A stretch of DNA of 64,000 nt, taken from the NCBI RefSeq assembly GCF_040183065.1, contig NC_091117.1, forward strand, positions 114,303,001 through 114,367,000. Direction: 5' to 3'. The stretch is from Periplaneta americana (Eukaryota > Arthropoda > Insecta > Blattodea > Blattidae). Below, one piece after another: positions 53,617 through 63,610 of the stretch. The position numbers were made by a program, and so were the translations under genes. The notes under the pieces are model-generated. The model saw only the letters and a list, made by a program, of their open reading frames with translations, was not told the DNA's origin and searched no databases. Position 1 is the stretch's first letter. Each line of letters starts with the position of its first letter.

Positions 53617-54299
53617 GTGACAATTGTTGTGTAGCAATTTATCGCACATTATATTTTGAATGACACAGCTATTCAGTGTCATAAAAACATATTACTTGTT
53701 CTCGTTTCATTTCTGTCCCACGTTGACTACAATGCATGACATTTAAATGTCATAATGAGCAGAGAAGCAGTTCTGTTGTTTTAGCGTTTATAAAGGTTCT
53801 TTTTTTGTGGAGTAGTTAATGATGCTCTGTTCAGTTTCCATACTTATAGGCCTACAATCAGTTTCAACCAGATCGTAGTTCAAACACGAACTACTTTGAA
53901 TGTGGCGTAATTGCATCATTTACCATCGGTTTTTGTTGTAGAAGTAAGTTTTATTTCATATAAAATATTTCGTAAATTTTGATAGTAAACCGTTTCTGAT
54001 AATACATAGAAAGTCTTGAAAAATAAAGTCGACCACTATAATTAATTTTGAACAGTAACATACTAGCAGTGTTGCTATTTTGCTTAACAAATGAACTATT
54101 TTACAAGAGGTAATATTAATTATATTCTTTTTGCTTATTTTATTTCTTACGGTAGTCAGCATTTTGGTCTAATTAGAGCCCCTAAGAGGTAGCGTGTTAG
54201 AATTTAATGAATGTGATAGATTGTAGCCTACTGTTAATCAACGTTTGAAGTGCGGCGTGACCCTGTACTCAGAGTGAATGTGACATATTGGATTATTCA
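53614..54299. other. Stretch without recognised feature
   Basis: Nothing supported. Confidence 0.4.
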
Positions 54300-54623
54300 T
54301 AGGCTGTCACTTGTCTCATCATTAATCCGATATTCACCTATGAATTAAGTCAATTTTCCATGCATTAGGTCATTCGTCCGCATTACGTCATTTAACTATG
54401 CACTAGGACATTCTCCATGCCTTAGATCATTCATCCGATACCTTAGATCATTCATCCGATGCCTTAGATCATTCTCGTTGTGTATAGACTCATTCATTCA
54501 TTAATTCATTCGTGAATTAGCAAATTTATCCATCCATTAAGCCAGTCATGCATGCATTACGCCATTTATGCATTCATCCAGTTGCTACGTCATTCATCCA
54601 TACCTTTGGTCATTCATCTATCC
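54300..54623. repeat. Degenerate short tandem array, left half
   Basis: Irregular repeats of the type CATTCATCCGATGCCTTAGAT with units of about 20-30 bp. The array resumes at 57192 after the hAT element with ATTCATTTATTCATTCATCT and similar words. Confidence 0.7.
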
Positions 54624-54823
54624 CAGGGCTGGGCACATTACGTGATTCTGAGAAATGAGCGCTGTGTGCTTTAAAGAGCGGGTCTTGCGAGCGCCGTGAC
54701 GTATGCATACTGTACGTCATACAGTTTCGGTGCAGTGGTGACTCTGCAGTATGACGGCGAACTTTCAAGACGAAGCTTCCGCTCATACACTAAAGCGGTC
54801 CGCTACTCCCAATGCTTTTAATG

Positions 54824-55056
54824 CGCGGGTGCTAGTGTAAAGGGGGTTACGTTGATTTGGCTAAACTGGAATAAGTACAGATTTGAACTATCCACAATTA
54901 CTTTTCTCTTGTGTTAAAGGGGTTAAGTCATTCTTCCATCTATGATGCAGTTACAGTGCTCCATATTTTGTGACAAAGGGGTTCTGTTCAGTACCAAAAG
55001 AGAGAAGTTTACAAACCTTGCAATTTGACTTAACCCCCTTTACACGAGCACCCGCG
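54824..55056. mobile_element. MITE nested in the hAT element
   Basis: Ends are inverted: CGCGGGTGCTAGTGTAAAGG on the left and CGCGGGTGCTCGTGTAAAGG in reverse on the right; both continue with GGGTTA. About 233 bp, non-coding. Target duplication not clear. Confidence 0.8.
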
Positions 55057-55250
55057 ACATGGGAGGAGGAGTTCTTTTTCGTAGAGTGCAGTGGATTAGA
55101 AAAGTGTTTAATTTGTCATTAAAACACTCCAACTGATTAAGAAGTTCAGTATCCAACGGCAGTATACTTTACAACATGCTACTGAATATGACAAATATAT
55201 TGGTAATGAACGCCATAAATTAATACAAAAATTAAAAAAAAAAAATATTT
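55057..55250 (+). pseudogene. hAT transposase N-terminal zinc-finger remnant
   Basis: Reads WEEEFFFVECSGLEKCLICH, then after decay STQR-like residues, and HATEYDKYIGNERHKLIQKL. This matches the BED-type finger region of hAT proteins (WEEDFFFVExxxxxxCLICxE...NLRRHYxxKHxxKYDxxxGxxRxxKxxxLKK). The second Cys/His pair is damaged. Confidence 0.75.
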
Positions 55251-55391
55251 CTCAGGTACATTATTAGAGTATCTGTTTGATATTTATATTGCATTATAAG
55301 TTATTATACATTTAGTAATATATTATTTTAAATTATACAAGTATTATGTTATATCATTGTATAATATATTACAGTTTAAGATATATCATAT

Positions 55392-56144
55392 TGTAACTTT
55401 ATTTCAACTCAACAATAATAATTCCTTTCTACAATTCACAACGCTCTCGGCAACAATGGGATTTGCTCTCCACACAGTACTCTTTATTGCACTCCACTGA
55501 CGGCAATGACAATTTACTTGGACTTTTACGAACAACAGTGAACTGTTAATCTTAACTAATATTTACAAAGCACTATTTACAAATCAGAACTGTTAGTTCT
55601 CAGTTCACAGTTCTTCTAGCTCAGTCACTCGAGTTCACAGTATCTCGAACCACAGACCTTCAGAGACAGTCCACTGTACTCGAACTCAGGTCCCTCCAAC
55701 TGCGGTCCACTGCACTCGAACTCAGGCCTTCGGATGCTGACACAGTTGCGGACGCACACTCGAGTCGAACTCCGGTACACAAGACTGGCTTGCTCTGTTC
55801 ACTGGCTTACTGACTGAACTAATCATGAATGGCTGAATAAATTGGAACTGCCTCGCGTTCACTTGCGCGCGTAATTTATACTCACACCACAGTTTCTGGA
55901 AAGTACGACTTCTCGAATTATCTGGCTATCTCCACTTCGGACGGACTTCTCTAGAAGATTCGGGAGGGTCCGTCCCCCCTTTTCTCCGCGAGTAGCAGCT
56001 GCGCGCGCACTCTCCCTCGCCGCGTAGTCCCTTTCCCCTCTCTTCTCTCCGCCGCGCGCCGTCCCTCAATGCTCCATGAGGCCCGCGCGATCCGCTCCCT
56101 TGCGGGACGCTGGTCGTGAGTTCGAATCTCACGTCGCTGTCACA
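55392..56144 (-). mobile_element. Solo LTR nested in the hAT element
   Basis: 753 bp, minus orientation, ends TGTAAC...GCTGTCACA. ATAT flanks both sides (55388-55391 and 56145-56148). It is related to the palindrome LTR but clearly diverged. It shares the TCAGT-type promoter zone, GTTCGA-containing repeats and the GC-rich terminal block with GAGTTCGAATCTCACG. Confidence 0.85.
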
Positions 56145-56307
56145 ATATCATATCATAGCATATCATATCATATCATATATCATATCATATCATGTCATGT
56201 CATATCATATATCATATGTCATGTCATATCATATATCATATTATATAAAGTTACATATTATATTATATTATATTATATTATATTATATTATATTATATTA
56301 TATTATT
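56145..56307. repeat. ATCAT and TATTA microsatellites
   Basis: An irregular ATCAT/GTCAT tract followed by a TATTA tract directly after the LTR. Confidence 0.9.
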
Positions 56308-56324
56308 TGTATGAATTCTATACG

Positions 56325-56480
56325 AACTTTCCCCAGAAGGAGTTTCCAAGGCTTCACAGGCTAAGCATATTTTGATCCACTTACACATGCGAGCAGTTTT
56401 TTTCTGTCTTGAAAATGTGTAAAACCCGCCTGAGAAGCTATATGTCAGACGGAAGCCTAATTATATTTTGAGACTGAACA
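56325..56480 (+). pseudogene. hAT dimerisation-domain remnant
   Basis: FPRLHRLSIF, a stop in place of Gly, then STYTCEQFFSVLKMCKTRLR and SYMSDGSLI. This matches the hAT C-terminal block LSIFGSTYxCEQTFSxMKxxKSxxRSxLxDExL. The Gly codon is TGA. Confidence 0.8.
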
Positions 56481-56603
56481 TGGCTTATTCATTTGTTCCG
56501 AACATTTAATGGCTTGTGCAAATGAAACGACCTCATAAGTCTCGGATAAGAATCACATAGTTATTTTGGTTATTGAGCTTCAAATGGTTTTGTTCAATAG
56601 AAT

Positions 56604-56647
<44 letters not shown>

Positions 56648-56680
56648 TTATTTATTTATATACATTTATTTATTTATTTG
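56604..56680. repeat. TTTA microsatellite
   Basis: ATTT/TTTA repeats with few interruptions. Confidence 0.92.
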
Positions 56681-57191
56681 AGATTGACAGAAATAAGATT
56701 TTGTTACAATAGTTTATTTACGTAAAAGAAAAGTGTGAAAGAGTGTTTATTATTAATTTCCTTCTTTTGTTTCTGATTGCAATCCATTGTTACATATGTT
56801 TATATTATTAATACACTACCAGTATGTCTGATTGTAATCCTTTATGTTTATATTATTAATACCCTACCATTATGTAATTGTTAAAGCACTGTGCGTATGG
56901 GTTATGTGAATAAGTCTAATGATTTGCGTGTGTGCATAGAGCGAAGTTTATTCCATTAAATTAATAAGAGTGTTATAAAGTCTGCACTGTACAATGGATT
57001 AATGTAATATCCTTATAAACTATTATGTACTGACAGACTGAATGACTAGAACAATTGTGGCCCTTGTTATATTAATGCAGGGAAGGTAGCTGTAATAGTC
57101 CGCCACTGCGTGAGCGTTCTGCTCTCGCTTGCCTTACGGAGCGAGAGCAGCTCTAGCCGGTTATATGGAGCCGCTCTCATGCCCGGCCCTG

Positions 57192-57400
57192 ATCTATCCC
57201 ATAGTTCATTCGTTTGTGCTTGTGGACGTTAATTCATTTATTCATTCATCTATTCATTAATGTAGCCATCCATTCGCCCGTCCGCCCATCCAGCCGTCCG
57301 TTCGTGCATTAAGTTTTTCATTTATACATTTGGACATTTATCTATCCCTTAATTCGTTCATCAGTGCATTAGATTTTTATCTATTAATTACGTATTTAAT
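57192..57400. repeat. Degenerate short tandem array, right half
   Basis: Continuation of the 54300-54623 array after the hAT duplication, with CATTCATYYATYCATT-like words and CCGTCCGTTCGTGCATTA. Confidence 0.65.
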
Positions 57401-58560
57401 TTAATTTCAGTCTGGATAACTTTTCATTCTAGGTTCATGACGTTCTCTAAATGTTTACATGCCTTTCGTCAGGGATATATGCTGATGAGAAAAGTAGTTA
57501 ACAGGAGCGAACCGAAAACATAATCAAGAAAAAAAAAACTGTGAAATTCTGCAAAATGAATAATTTTGATACTAATTAGTTCACCGTGAAATATAAAGTT
57601 TTATGCTAATGGCGTCCACCAATGATCAAGTATAAAATTTTTTAAAACAAGAAAATTATTAATAGACTAATAGCTTATGGGATCTTTTGTTTTCACTTGG
57701 ATATTAATTATATTTGCAAAACCAGATGAGAGAAAAGACTTGGGAAAGTTGTGAGTGTAATTGAATCCGGAATATCAGATACGCAGAGGAACAACTTAGT
57801 TCTTCAAACATGCAAATTTCCGATTATTTGATCGTTTACTTATTTACTTTTAACAGACGTTGTATTAGTCAGATTGGCTGTGCTCAAATTGTTTGTCAGA
57901 ATAATTAATTTGTAACGTGTTGAAGAACGAGCTTACGGTCTGGATTCAGACATCGTTGTTTCACAAAAGAAACTAGTGGCGACAACAATGTACAACATAC
58001 ATTTCAAAGGGTCCGAGATTGGGAATAGGAAAATCTCTGAACTAATTTTAAGGAGGGGTGAATGTGGATAGATGAGTTAGTGGTTTTGTTTAATGTGTCT
58101 TTCTGAAGAGAGGGTCGTGTTTTCTTTTTAAATAAGGGAGATTTGATGCTTCTGTTGTGTCCATTCTGACTAAGATTTTTCTCATTTCTTCTTCTTCTTT
58201 CCCTTACAGTAGTTTAACCTCTCCCTTTTAGGTTCTTATTACACGACCCACGCCACCCGGGAATTTTTCTCATTTCCTGAATATAAATTTAAAAAACAGC
58301 ACTTACTCTATACCACAAAAACTTCATCAGACTTACGTACACTACATTTCACAATATGAGGGACCTTCTGCCGCACTTGCAATCACTATTGTCAACATAG
58401 TTATTCTTTAAAGCCTGACAAATTTTCTCTCAAATTATGTCTGTGTTACTGTCGTTTACTGTGTAATTTTCTTAAATTGTACATTTCTGCAGATCAGGGC
58501 TGCCTGGAAACCAAACACAACTGCTCGTGACGCACGTTCACGTTATGAGATTTTATATGT
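57401..58560. other. Stretch without recognised feature
   Basis: A pyrimidine tract with CCCTTACAG near 58190-58208 resembles a splice acceptor, but no open exon follows that I can support. Confidence 0.35.
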
Positions 58561-58878
58561 TCATAATGGTCGAGGGTTATTTTTGCTTTCGACTACTTCA
58601 GAGCTTTTGATTGTTTCAACAGTGTGATAAGGTGGAAGGTTTCCATTGACAATTGAGATTTCCTTAGTGGTAACTTTTACTTTTAGTTGCATTGAAATTG
58701 GAGACTCTCTAAGTGGTTTGTTCTTTTCTGTCGTTTCAACAATTTGGTAAGTTATAAAGTTTTCATGAGATTTGACACTTCTACAGTGGTTTAGTGATGT
58801 TGATTTTTTGTGTTTCAGCCGTGTTATGAGATGAAACTTTTTACTGAGATTATGTTCCAGGTTTTTCTGTTCTTTCAC
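58561..58878 (-). other. 105-codon open frame with weak internal repeats
   Basis: The minus-strand peptide contains three loosely similar segments: KKFHLITRLKHKKSTSLNH, ENFITYQIVETTEKNKPLRE and GNLPPYHTVETIKSSEVVES. The DNA shows a matching irregular repeat (TTTCAACARTNTGRTAAG). I do not recognise it; chance or a repeat-derived frame is as likely as a gene. Confidence 0.2.
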
Positions 58879-58924
58879 AGAATTTATGCCATCGAGTTCA
58901 AACCCGTCCGAGCTTAATGCATGA

Positions 58925-59560
58925 ATTAATTAACTAATTAATTCTGGTGTAGTTAAGGCCATCAGGCCTTCTCTTTCACGCCACCAGAAATACAAATACA
59001 ATAATAGAAATAAAAAGAAAAATCATATTATAAACAAAGTAAAGCCATGAAAAAATATAAACACGTTGCAGTCACATAAACTTTAGATGAGTGGTTAAGT
59101 ATCATAATTAATTATATCCTAACTAATTAACGAAGATAAACAAGAAACTTGCAATTTTAATCTAGTGTAAAAAAACACAAATCAACACTTCTAACAATAC
59201 CTAAAAAGCAATATTCCAATTTAATTTCGAATTGTTATAAAGTCAGGCAGTCCATGACGTCATTAGGTAACGAATTATAGAGGCGAGGTATTTCTACATT
59301 GTAGGAGGGTGAGTATAAAAACGTTGTGTGAAAAGAGATAGAAGTGCTTGATGCCGGTTTCGAAGAGTTGTAAGAAATTATAAGCGCGATAGCAGATAAT
59401 TTGGAGTAGAAATATGCATGATCTTCAATAGAAGAGACAGTGAATGTATTGTTCTTCGTTCCTTCAGACGCACACATGAAAATCTTCGCCTTCATTACAC
59501 AATTTCTCCACAATCCAATCATCGAAGTACACACTGAGAAGAATTGATGCAATGAACGTT
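58925..59560 (-). mobile_element. 5'-truncated LINE with RT C-terminus
   Basis: The minus-strand 3' end carries the family hairpin GAGAAGGCCTGATGGCCTTA and an AATT-type tail. Upstream, an open frame of 105 codons (59235-59552) ends in LYSPSYNVEIPRLYNSLPND, the CR1-like C-terminal signature (YxxSFxVxxPRLWNSLPxxI). Same family as 41735-41848. Confidence 0.8.
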
Positions 59561-59630
59561 CAGCGAAATAAGTAATTACCGTATTTTATCACATATCTCT
59601 CTCTCTCATTTAAGGTCTCCCCTTGAGATT

Positions 59631-59772
59631 TCCTGGGTAGCTTAGTCGGTAGAGCATTCGTGCCCTGAGCGAAGGGTCCCGGGATCGATTCTCGGCCCAG
59701 GAACAATTTTTTTCCTTGAATTTATTCAAGTCTGCTTCACAGAATTATTACCTGAAAGCCAGAATTGTATAA
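59631..59772 (+). mobile_element. tRNA-derived SINE with near-intact cloverleaf
   Basis: The first 72 bases fold as a tRNA. The acceptor TCCTGGG pairs with CCCAGGA over all 7 bp. The D arm is GCTT...GAGC, the anticodon stem is TTCGT with GCGAA around the loop GCCCTGA, and the T arm is CCGGG-ATCGATT-CTCGG. Loop position 33 is C instead of U, and the sequence continues into a SINE body (TTCCTTGAATTTATTCAAGT, CTGCTTCACAG, CCTGAAAGCC). Two relatives lie at 61233 and 61523. Confidence 0.75.
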
Positions 59773-59775
59773 TAT

Positions 59776-60545
59776 TGTGACTTTTATTCTGCTTTAACCA
59801 CCGCACACCCGACAACAATGTGACTAAATTTTTTATAATTCACCCGACCTCAATGGATATTCCACTCAACACAGCAACACAATAGTCGTTATTGCACTCC
59901 ACACGACGACAATGACAATGCACGACGTGTATTATTGAGACGAACAACAATGTACTCCTAATTTCATTTAATGCTCACAATGCACTATTTGCAATATGTG
60001 CTGTCAGTTCTCGGTTCACAGTTTGCTTGCCTTGGCCAGTTCTTCTAGCTCACCGCTCAAGGTCAGTACACGTCGAACTCGGGTCTCCCGAACTACGTCA
60101 CACTCGCCTAGTGGACACGGTCACAGTCACGGACTCACTCACTCCAGTTCACTGCACGTCGAACCCAGGTATCCCGAGCTGTGGTCCACTGCACGTGGAA
60201 CCCAGATCTCCCAGATCCTGTTCACTGCACGTCGAACCCAAGTCTCTCAGCTGCGGTCCACTGCACGTTGAACCGAGGTCTCCCAGATGCTGTTCAGTGC
60301 ACGTCGAACTCGCCTGATGTCCAAAACTGACTTGAAGACTGACTCTTTGTCGGCAACTCGTGCTTTTTTTATTACTACAGGAAATATTCTGGAATCTTCG
60401 ATTCGCGTGGCTTTTTAGAACATTCGAGAGAAATCCGCTTCTAAATGCTTCCGCCCTCCCTATTAATCCATCCTATCGGATTTTGGAGTCTTAAAAGCCT
60501 CGCAAGATTCGAGCAATCAATCGCAATAATCCAAAGGTGTTAATG
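59776..60545 (-). mobile_element. Diverged solo LTR, far end unclear
   Basis: Starts TGTGAC right after ATAT (59772-59775) and shares the order of blocks with the other two LTRs (CCACTCAACACAGCAACACA, CAGTTCTCGGTTCACAGTTT). It contains five units of about 36 bp with GCACGTCGAACCCA at 60154, 60191, 60227, 60263 and 60299. The GC-rich terminal block seen in the others was not found, so that end is truncated or very diverged. Confidence 0.65.
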
Positions 60546-60585
60546 TGTGGTGTGGTCTTATGCACAATAAAATCATTTTTCTTTG

Positions 60586-60966
60586 CTGAAGAGACTATTA
60601 ACACTTAATACTTACCTGGATATGCTACAGGAATTTGTTTTCCCTCAACTAGAGTATCTCCAACCAGGTATCTTTTTCAAACAGGGTGGTGTACCACCTC
60701 ACTGGGCTCTGGAGATACGCACATTCTTAGATAACCATTTTCCTAGGCCACTACTATCACCTGACATAACCCCTTTGGATTTCTTTTTCTACGCAAAGGA
60801 TATTGTATACCAGACGCCACTTCCCAGTATTCAAGTCCTACGACAAAGAATTCAAGACGCCATCGCATCAGTTACTGTGGAGGTACTGCAGCGGACGTGG
60901 CAGGAAAACGATTATCGCCTTGATATCCTAAGGGCGACAAGGGGGGCACACATAGAAATGCATTGA
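60586..60966 (+). pseudogene. mariner/Tc1-superfamily transposase C-terminal relic
   Basis: YLDMLQEFVFPQLEYLQPGI, then FFKQGGVPPHWALEIRTFLD, SPDITPLDFFFY, KDIVYQTPLPSIQVLRQRIQ and YRLDILRATRGAHIEMH match an insect transposase type (FQQDGAPPHW...RSPDxTPLDFFLWGxxKDxVY...YRLDxxRATxGAHIE). The second catalytic Asp is Gly (QGG for QDG), and about 15 residues are deleted before SPD. The frame stays open for 120 codons, but the enzyme is dead. Confidence 0.8.
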
Positions 60967-61084
60967 GGTGGTAAAAGTACAACTTCGAGAGATTCTATTT
61001 CACATTAAAAAAAACAGAACTGTGATACCTCGTTTCATTATTTAGTTATTTACATCTGAATTTGTGAAGATAATTTAAACACGG

Positions 61085-61600
61085 GGTATACGTTACTGGA
61101 GGTACGTTAATAGAAAGCCACAATTTAAGTCACACAGAGTTGTGTGCACTCAACGTTGGGTTTCTGGCATCTTGTCATCCCATTTGAGTTGTGTGGATAT
61201 AAAGGGAAAAATTGTAACGGTGTCGTGTGCGGTTCCTAGGTAGCTCAGTCGGTAGAGGATTCGTGCGCTGAGCGAAGGGTCCCAGGATCGATACTCGGCC
61301 CCGGAATAATTTCTTCCTTGAAATTATTGAAGTCTGCTTCACAGGAAGCTATTATCTGAAAGCCAAATTTGTATAATATATACATTACTGGAGATATGTT
61401 AACAGAAAGCCACAATTTAAGTCACACAGAGTTATGTGCACTCAAAGTTGGGTTTCTGGCATCTTATCAGTCCATTTGACTTGTATGGATATAAATGGAA
61501 AAATTGTGACTGTGTCATGTGTGGTTCCTGGGTCGATACTCGGCTCCGGAATAATTTTTCACTTGAAATTATTCGAATTTCTTATTGTTTAAACTGTGAG
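61085..61600 (+). repeat. 290-bp tandem duplication containing a SINE
   Basis: The blocks AGAAAGCCACAATTTAAGTC and GTTGGGTTTCTGGCATCTT occur twice about 292 bp apart (from about 61087 and 61378). Unit 1 has a tRNA-like head (61233-61305: GGTAGCTCAGTCGGTAGAGG, ATCGATACTCGGCCCCGGAA). In unit 2 the head is reduced by a deletion to TTCCTGGGTCGATACTCGGC. Confidence 0.85.
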
Positions 61601-62227
61601 CTAAGTAAACATTTAAACGACTGTGCGAAAGAATAGTTCCTGTCATAAGTGCAAGGTCGGAAATAATTTTATTTCACTGGTAATATTACAATCATCGAAG
61701 TGAATTTTATCAGGCAGGCAGGCAGGTAGTTAGGTATATGGATGGGTGGATGGGTGGATATGCTTTTTTGAGTTTTGCTTGTGTGTACAGAGAATCAAAC
61801 TAAGGCACAATGACATATTTTTTAGCATACGGCTAGACATCACGAAATTGGCCAAGAAATGTCCTTGAAATTTATTTCCCAACTGACTAACATTTAACCA
61901 CTGAAACAACGACAAACATAATGTTGTAAGTGAATTATTATTTGAAAAAAATGTAATTATACCATTTTTGTGTCTGATTGTGAGCAGTAACTCTTATGTA
62001 TGGAAATGTCAGTTCTGTGACATATCCTTTACAGTTGGCGGACACTTTCCCAACTCAATTTTCCCGAAGATAGTATTCTCTATAACAACCCTTCCAAAAT
62101 AATATATTCCCAAAGGCATATTTCGTAAAGATAATTTTTTCCAATTTATTAATCTTCCAACAAAGTGAGTGAGGTTTAGAAAGACAAGTTGTAGCCTATT
62201 GATTTCAATTGTGCCAAATATATGATA
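61601..62227. other. Stretch without recognised feature
   Basis: Short GGCA and GGAT tetranucleotide runs at about 61712-61760; otherwise nothing supported. Confidence 0.4.
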
Positions 62228-62312
62228 ACTAGAGCCCGGATTTTAATGTGCTAAAAAGCTTAGAAATATTTATTTTTTATGTGCTAAAAATTTGAAACAT
62301 ATGTGCTAAAAC

Positions 62313-62364
<52 letters not shown>

Positions 62365-62610
62365 GCCTATATTTTATCAAAATGATAACAAAAGCATCAG
62401 AATGTTAGTAGAAAAAAATGTATTGAAACTCACCAATTGCTGCTAAACATCAAATATAAAATGCTGACTGGAGTTGTAGTGCACAACAAAATGTCATCTC
62501 CTGATTGTGGATCATAAATATTTGCCTATTATCCGGGAACAATGCCTTATGTTGAGAAAAGGAACGTTCTACATCACACGATGTTAACCTTGCATATTTG
62601 AAGAGGGGTA
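62228..62610 (-). pseudogene. hAT-like transposase C-terminal relic
   Basis: On the minus strand TSCDVERSFSQHKALFPDNR then QIFMIHNQEMTFCCALQLQS resembles the DVERSFSxYKxxLSDRRxxxxxxNL block near the C-terminus of hAT-like proteins. Beyond it, TAGCACATAAAAAATAAAT-like words and an ATCCGGGCTC end near 62228 may be the element's terminus. A TA tract lies at 62316-62360. Confidence 0.55.
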
Positions 62611-62639
62611 TATCACTAACACACTCACGATCAAGTTCA

Positions 62640-63600
62640 CTGATGTCCTATTTCCGGACACTCGTAACGTTTTGTCATTCTGTGCTTATAGAGAATCCTT
62701 TACGCATTCGTTTGGCTAGTCTATAGAAAGCAATAACATTCTAGGGGTGATTGCTACACATGGCTGTGAGATTGTTTGTGAAATTCATGTCCAGAAAGCG
62801 GAAAGTGACCAAGTGTTATTAGTGTATCTTTATATTTCGTCCTTTTGTAATATTGAGCGATAATTGATTCGCTGTAAACAAGATAAATTTTTTAAAAGGC
62901 TTATTATGCTTTAATTCCAGAGAATAGGGGTTTGGCCATTGTGGTTCATATTTCTTATTTAAAACTCGGGACACTTTTGCTTGGGAATTTTGGGTAATTA
63001 TTGCAATGTTCCTATTTTCGGACACATAACGTTCCTAATTTCGGACAGAAACATTCCAAAAAGTAATTCATTTTTATGATGTTTATATATTTTTTTAAGA
63101 ATAAATATTCTAAGACAAATTATCACACGACTTCTGAATAAAATGGACCATTTCATGATGTTACAGACGCCAAAACTTTTTTATGAGAGCCTGGAAAATA
63201 TGGAATGAGAATGATATAAAAGAAGCAGTGAAAAAAATCGGAAAGGTTTATCTAAAAGATCAGTACTAGGAAACAATGATCTGTCCAAGTTAATTATTCA
63301 TGAACATGTTTTGGATGTCTCCAGTTCTTGCATAGAACCTTTGACTTTCATTCAAGAAAGGAATTTGGCCTGGCATTCTATTGAATAATTTTCGGAAGGG
63401 GTTTCCTTGAATGCCAGCAAATATTACAAACTGGTCTTCGAATATGCAGAGATCTATGAATATGATAAAAACAAATTGAACAATGAAGCAAGATTTGCAG
63501 GTAGGAAATTCTAGAGGATTTCTGAAAAGAACGGAAAGTCTTCTTATTAGAGTAGATCGGGGGAAGATGCCTGAGTTTTTCTTTGATTGAAAATTTAAGA
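62640..63600 (+). mobile_element. Degenerate pogo-like element (candidate)
   Basis: Three related words, CCTATTTCCGGACAC (about 62647), CCTATTTTCGGACAC (about 63010) and CCTAATTTCGGACAG (about 63032), resemble repeated transposase-binding sites. Plus-strand residues around 63190-63560 (NDIKEAVKKIGKVY, then LVFEYAEIYEYDKNKLNNEA, RFAGRKF, RGFLKRTESLLIRV) align loosely with the helix-turn-helix and CENP-B-type part of pogo proteins. There are several stops and no DDE domain inside the window. Confidence 0.4.
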
Positions 63601-63610
63601 TACTCTTCAT

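Larger units (their letters stand above)
54624..57191 (+). mobile_element. hAT transposon with perfect 8-bp duplications
   Basis: The ends are CAGGGCTGGGCA at 54624 and, reverse-complemented, CAGGGCCGGGCA ending at 57191. The 8-bp target duplication ATCTATCC lies at 54616-54623 and 57192-57199. Both subterminal regions are GC-rich. Inside are a MITE (54824-55056), transposase N- and C-terminal remnants and a solo LTR (55392-56144). Most of the transposase is missing, so it is non-autonomous now. Confidence 0.95.

Noticed and set aside
58190-58240. Host exon after pyrimidine tract and CAG
   Set aside because: Following frames close quickly and show no recognisable protein, so the acceptor-like site alone is not enough.
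59631-59702. Functional tRNA gene (anticodon CCT)
   Set aside because: U33 is missing and the sequence continues into a SINE body shared with degraded copies at 61 kb.
59996-60317. Two overlapping Ser/Arg-rich frames of about 90 codons
   Set aside because: They come from the 36-bp tandem repeat in an LTR.
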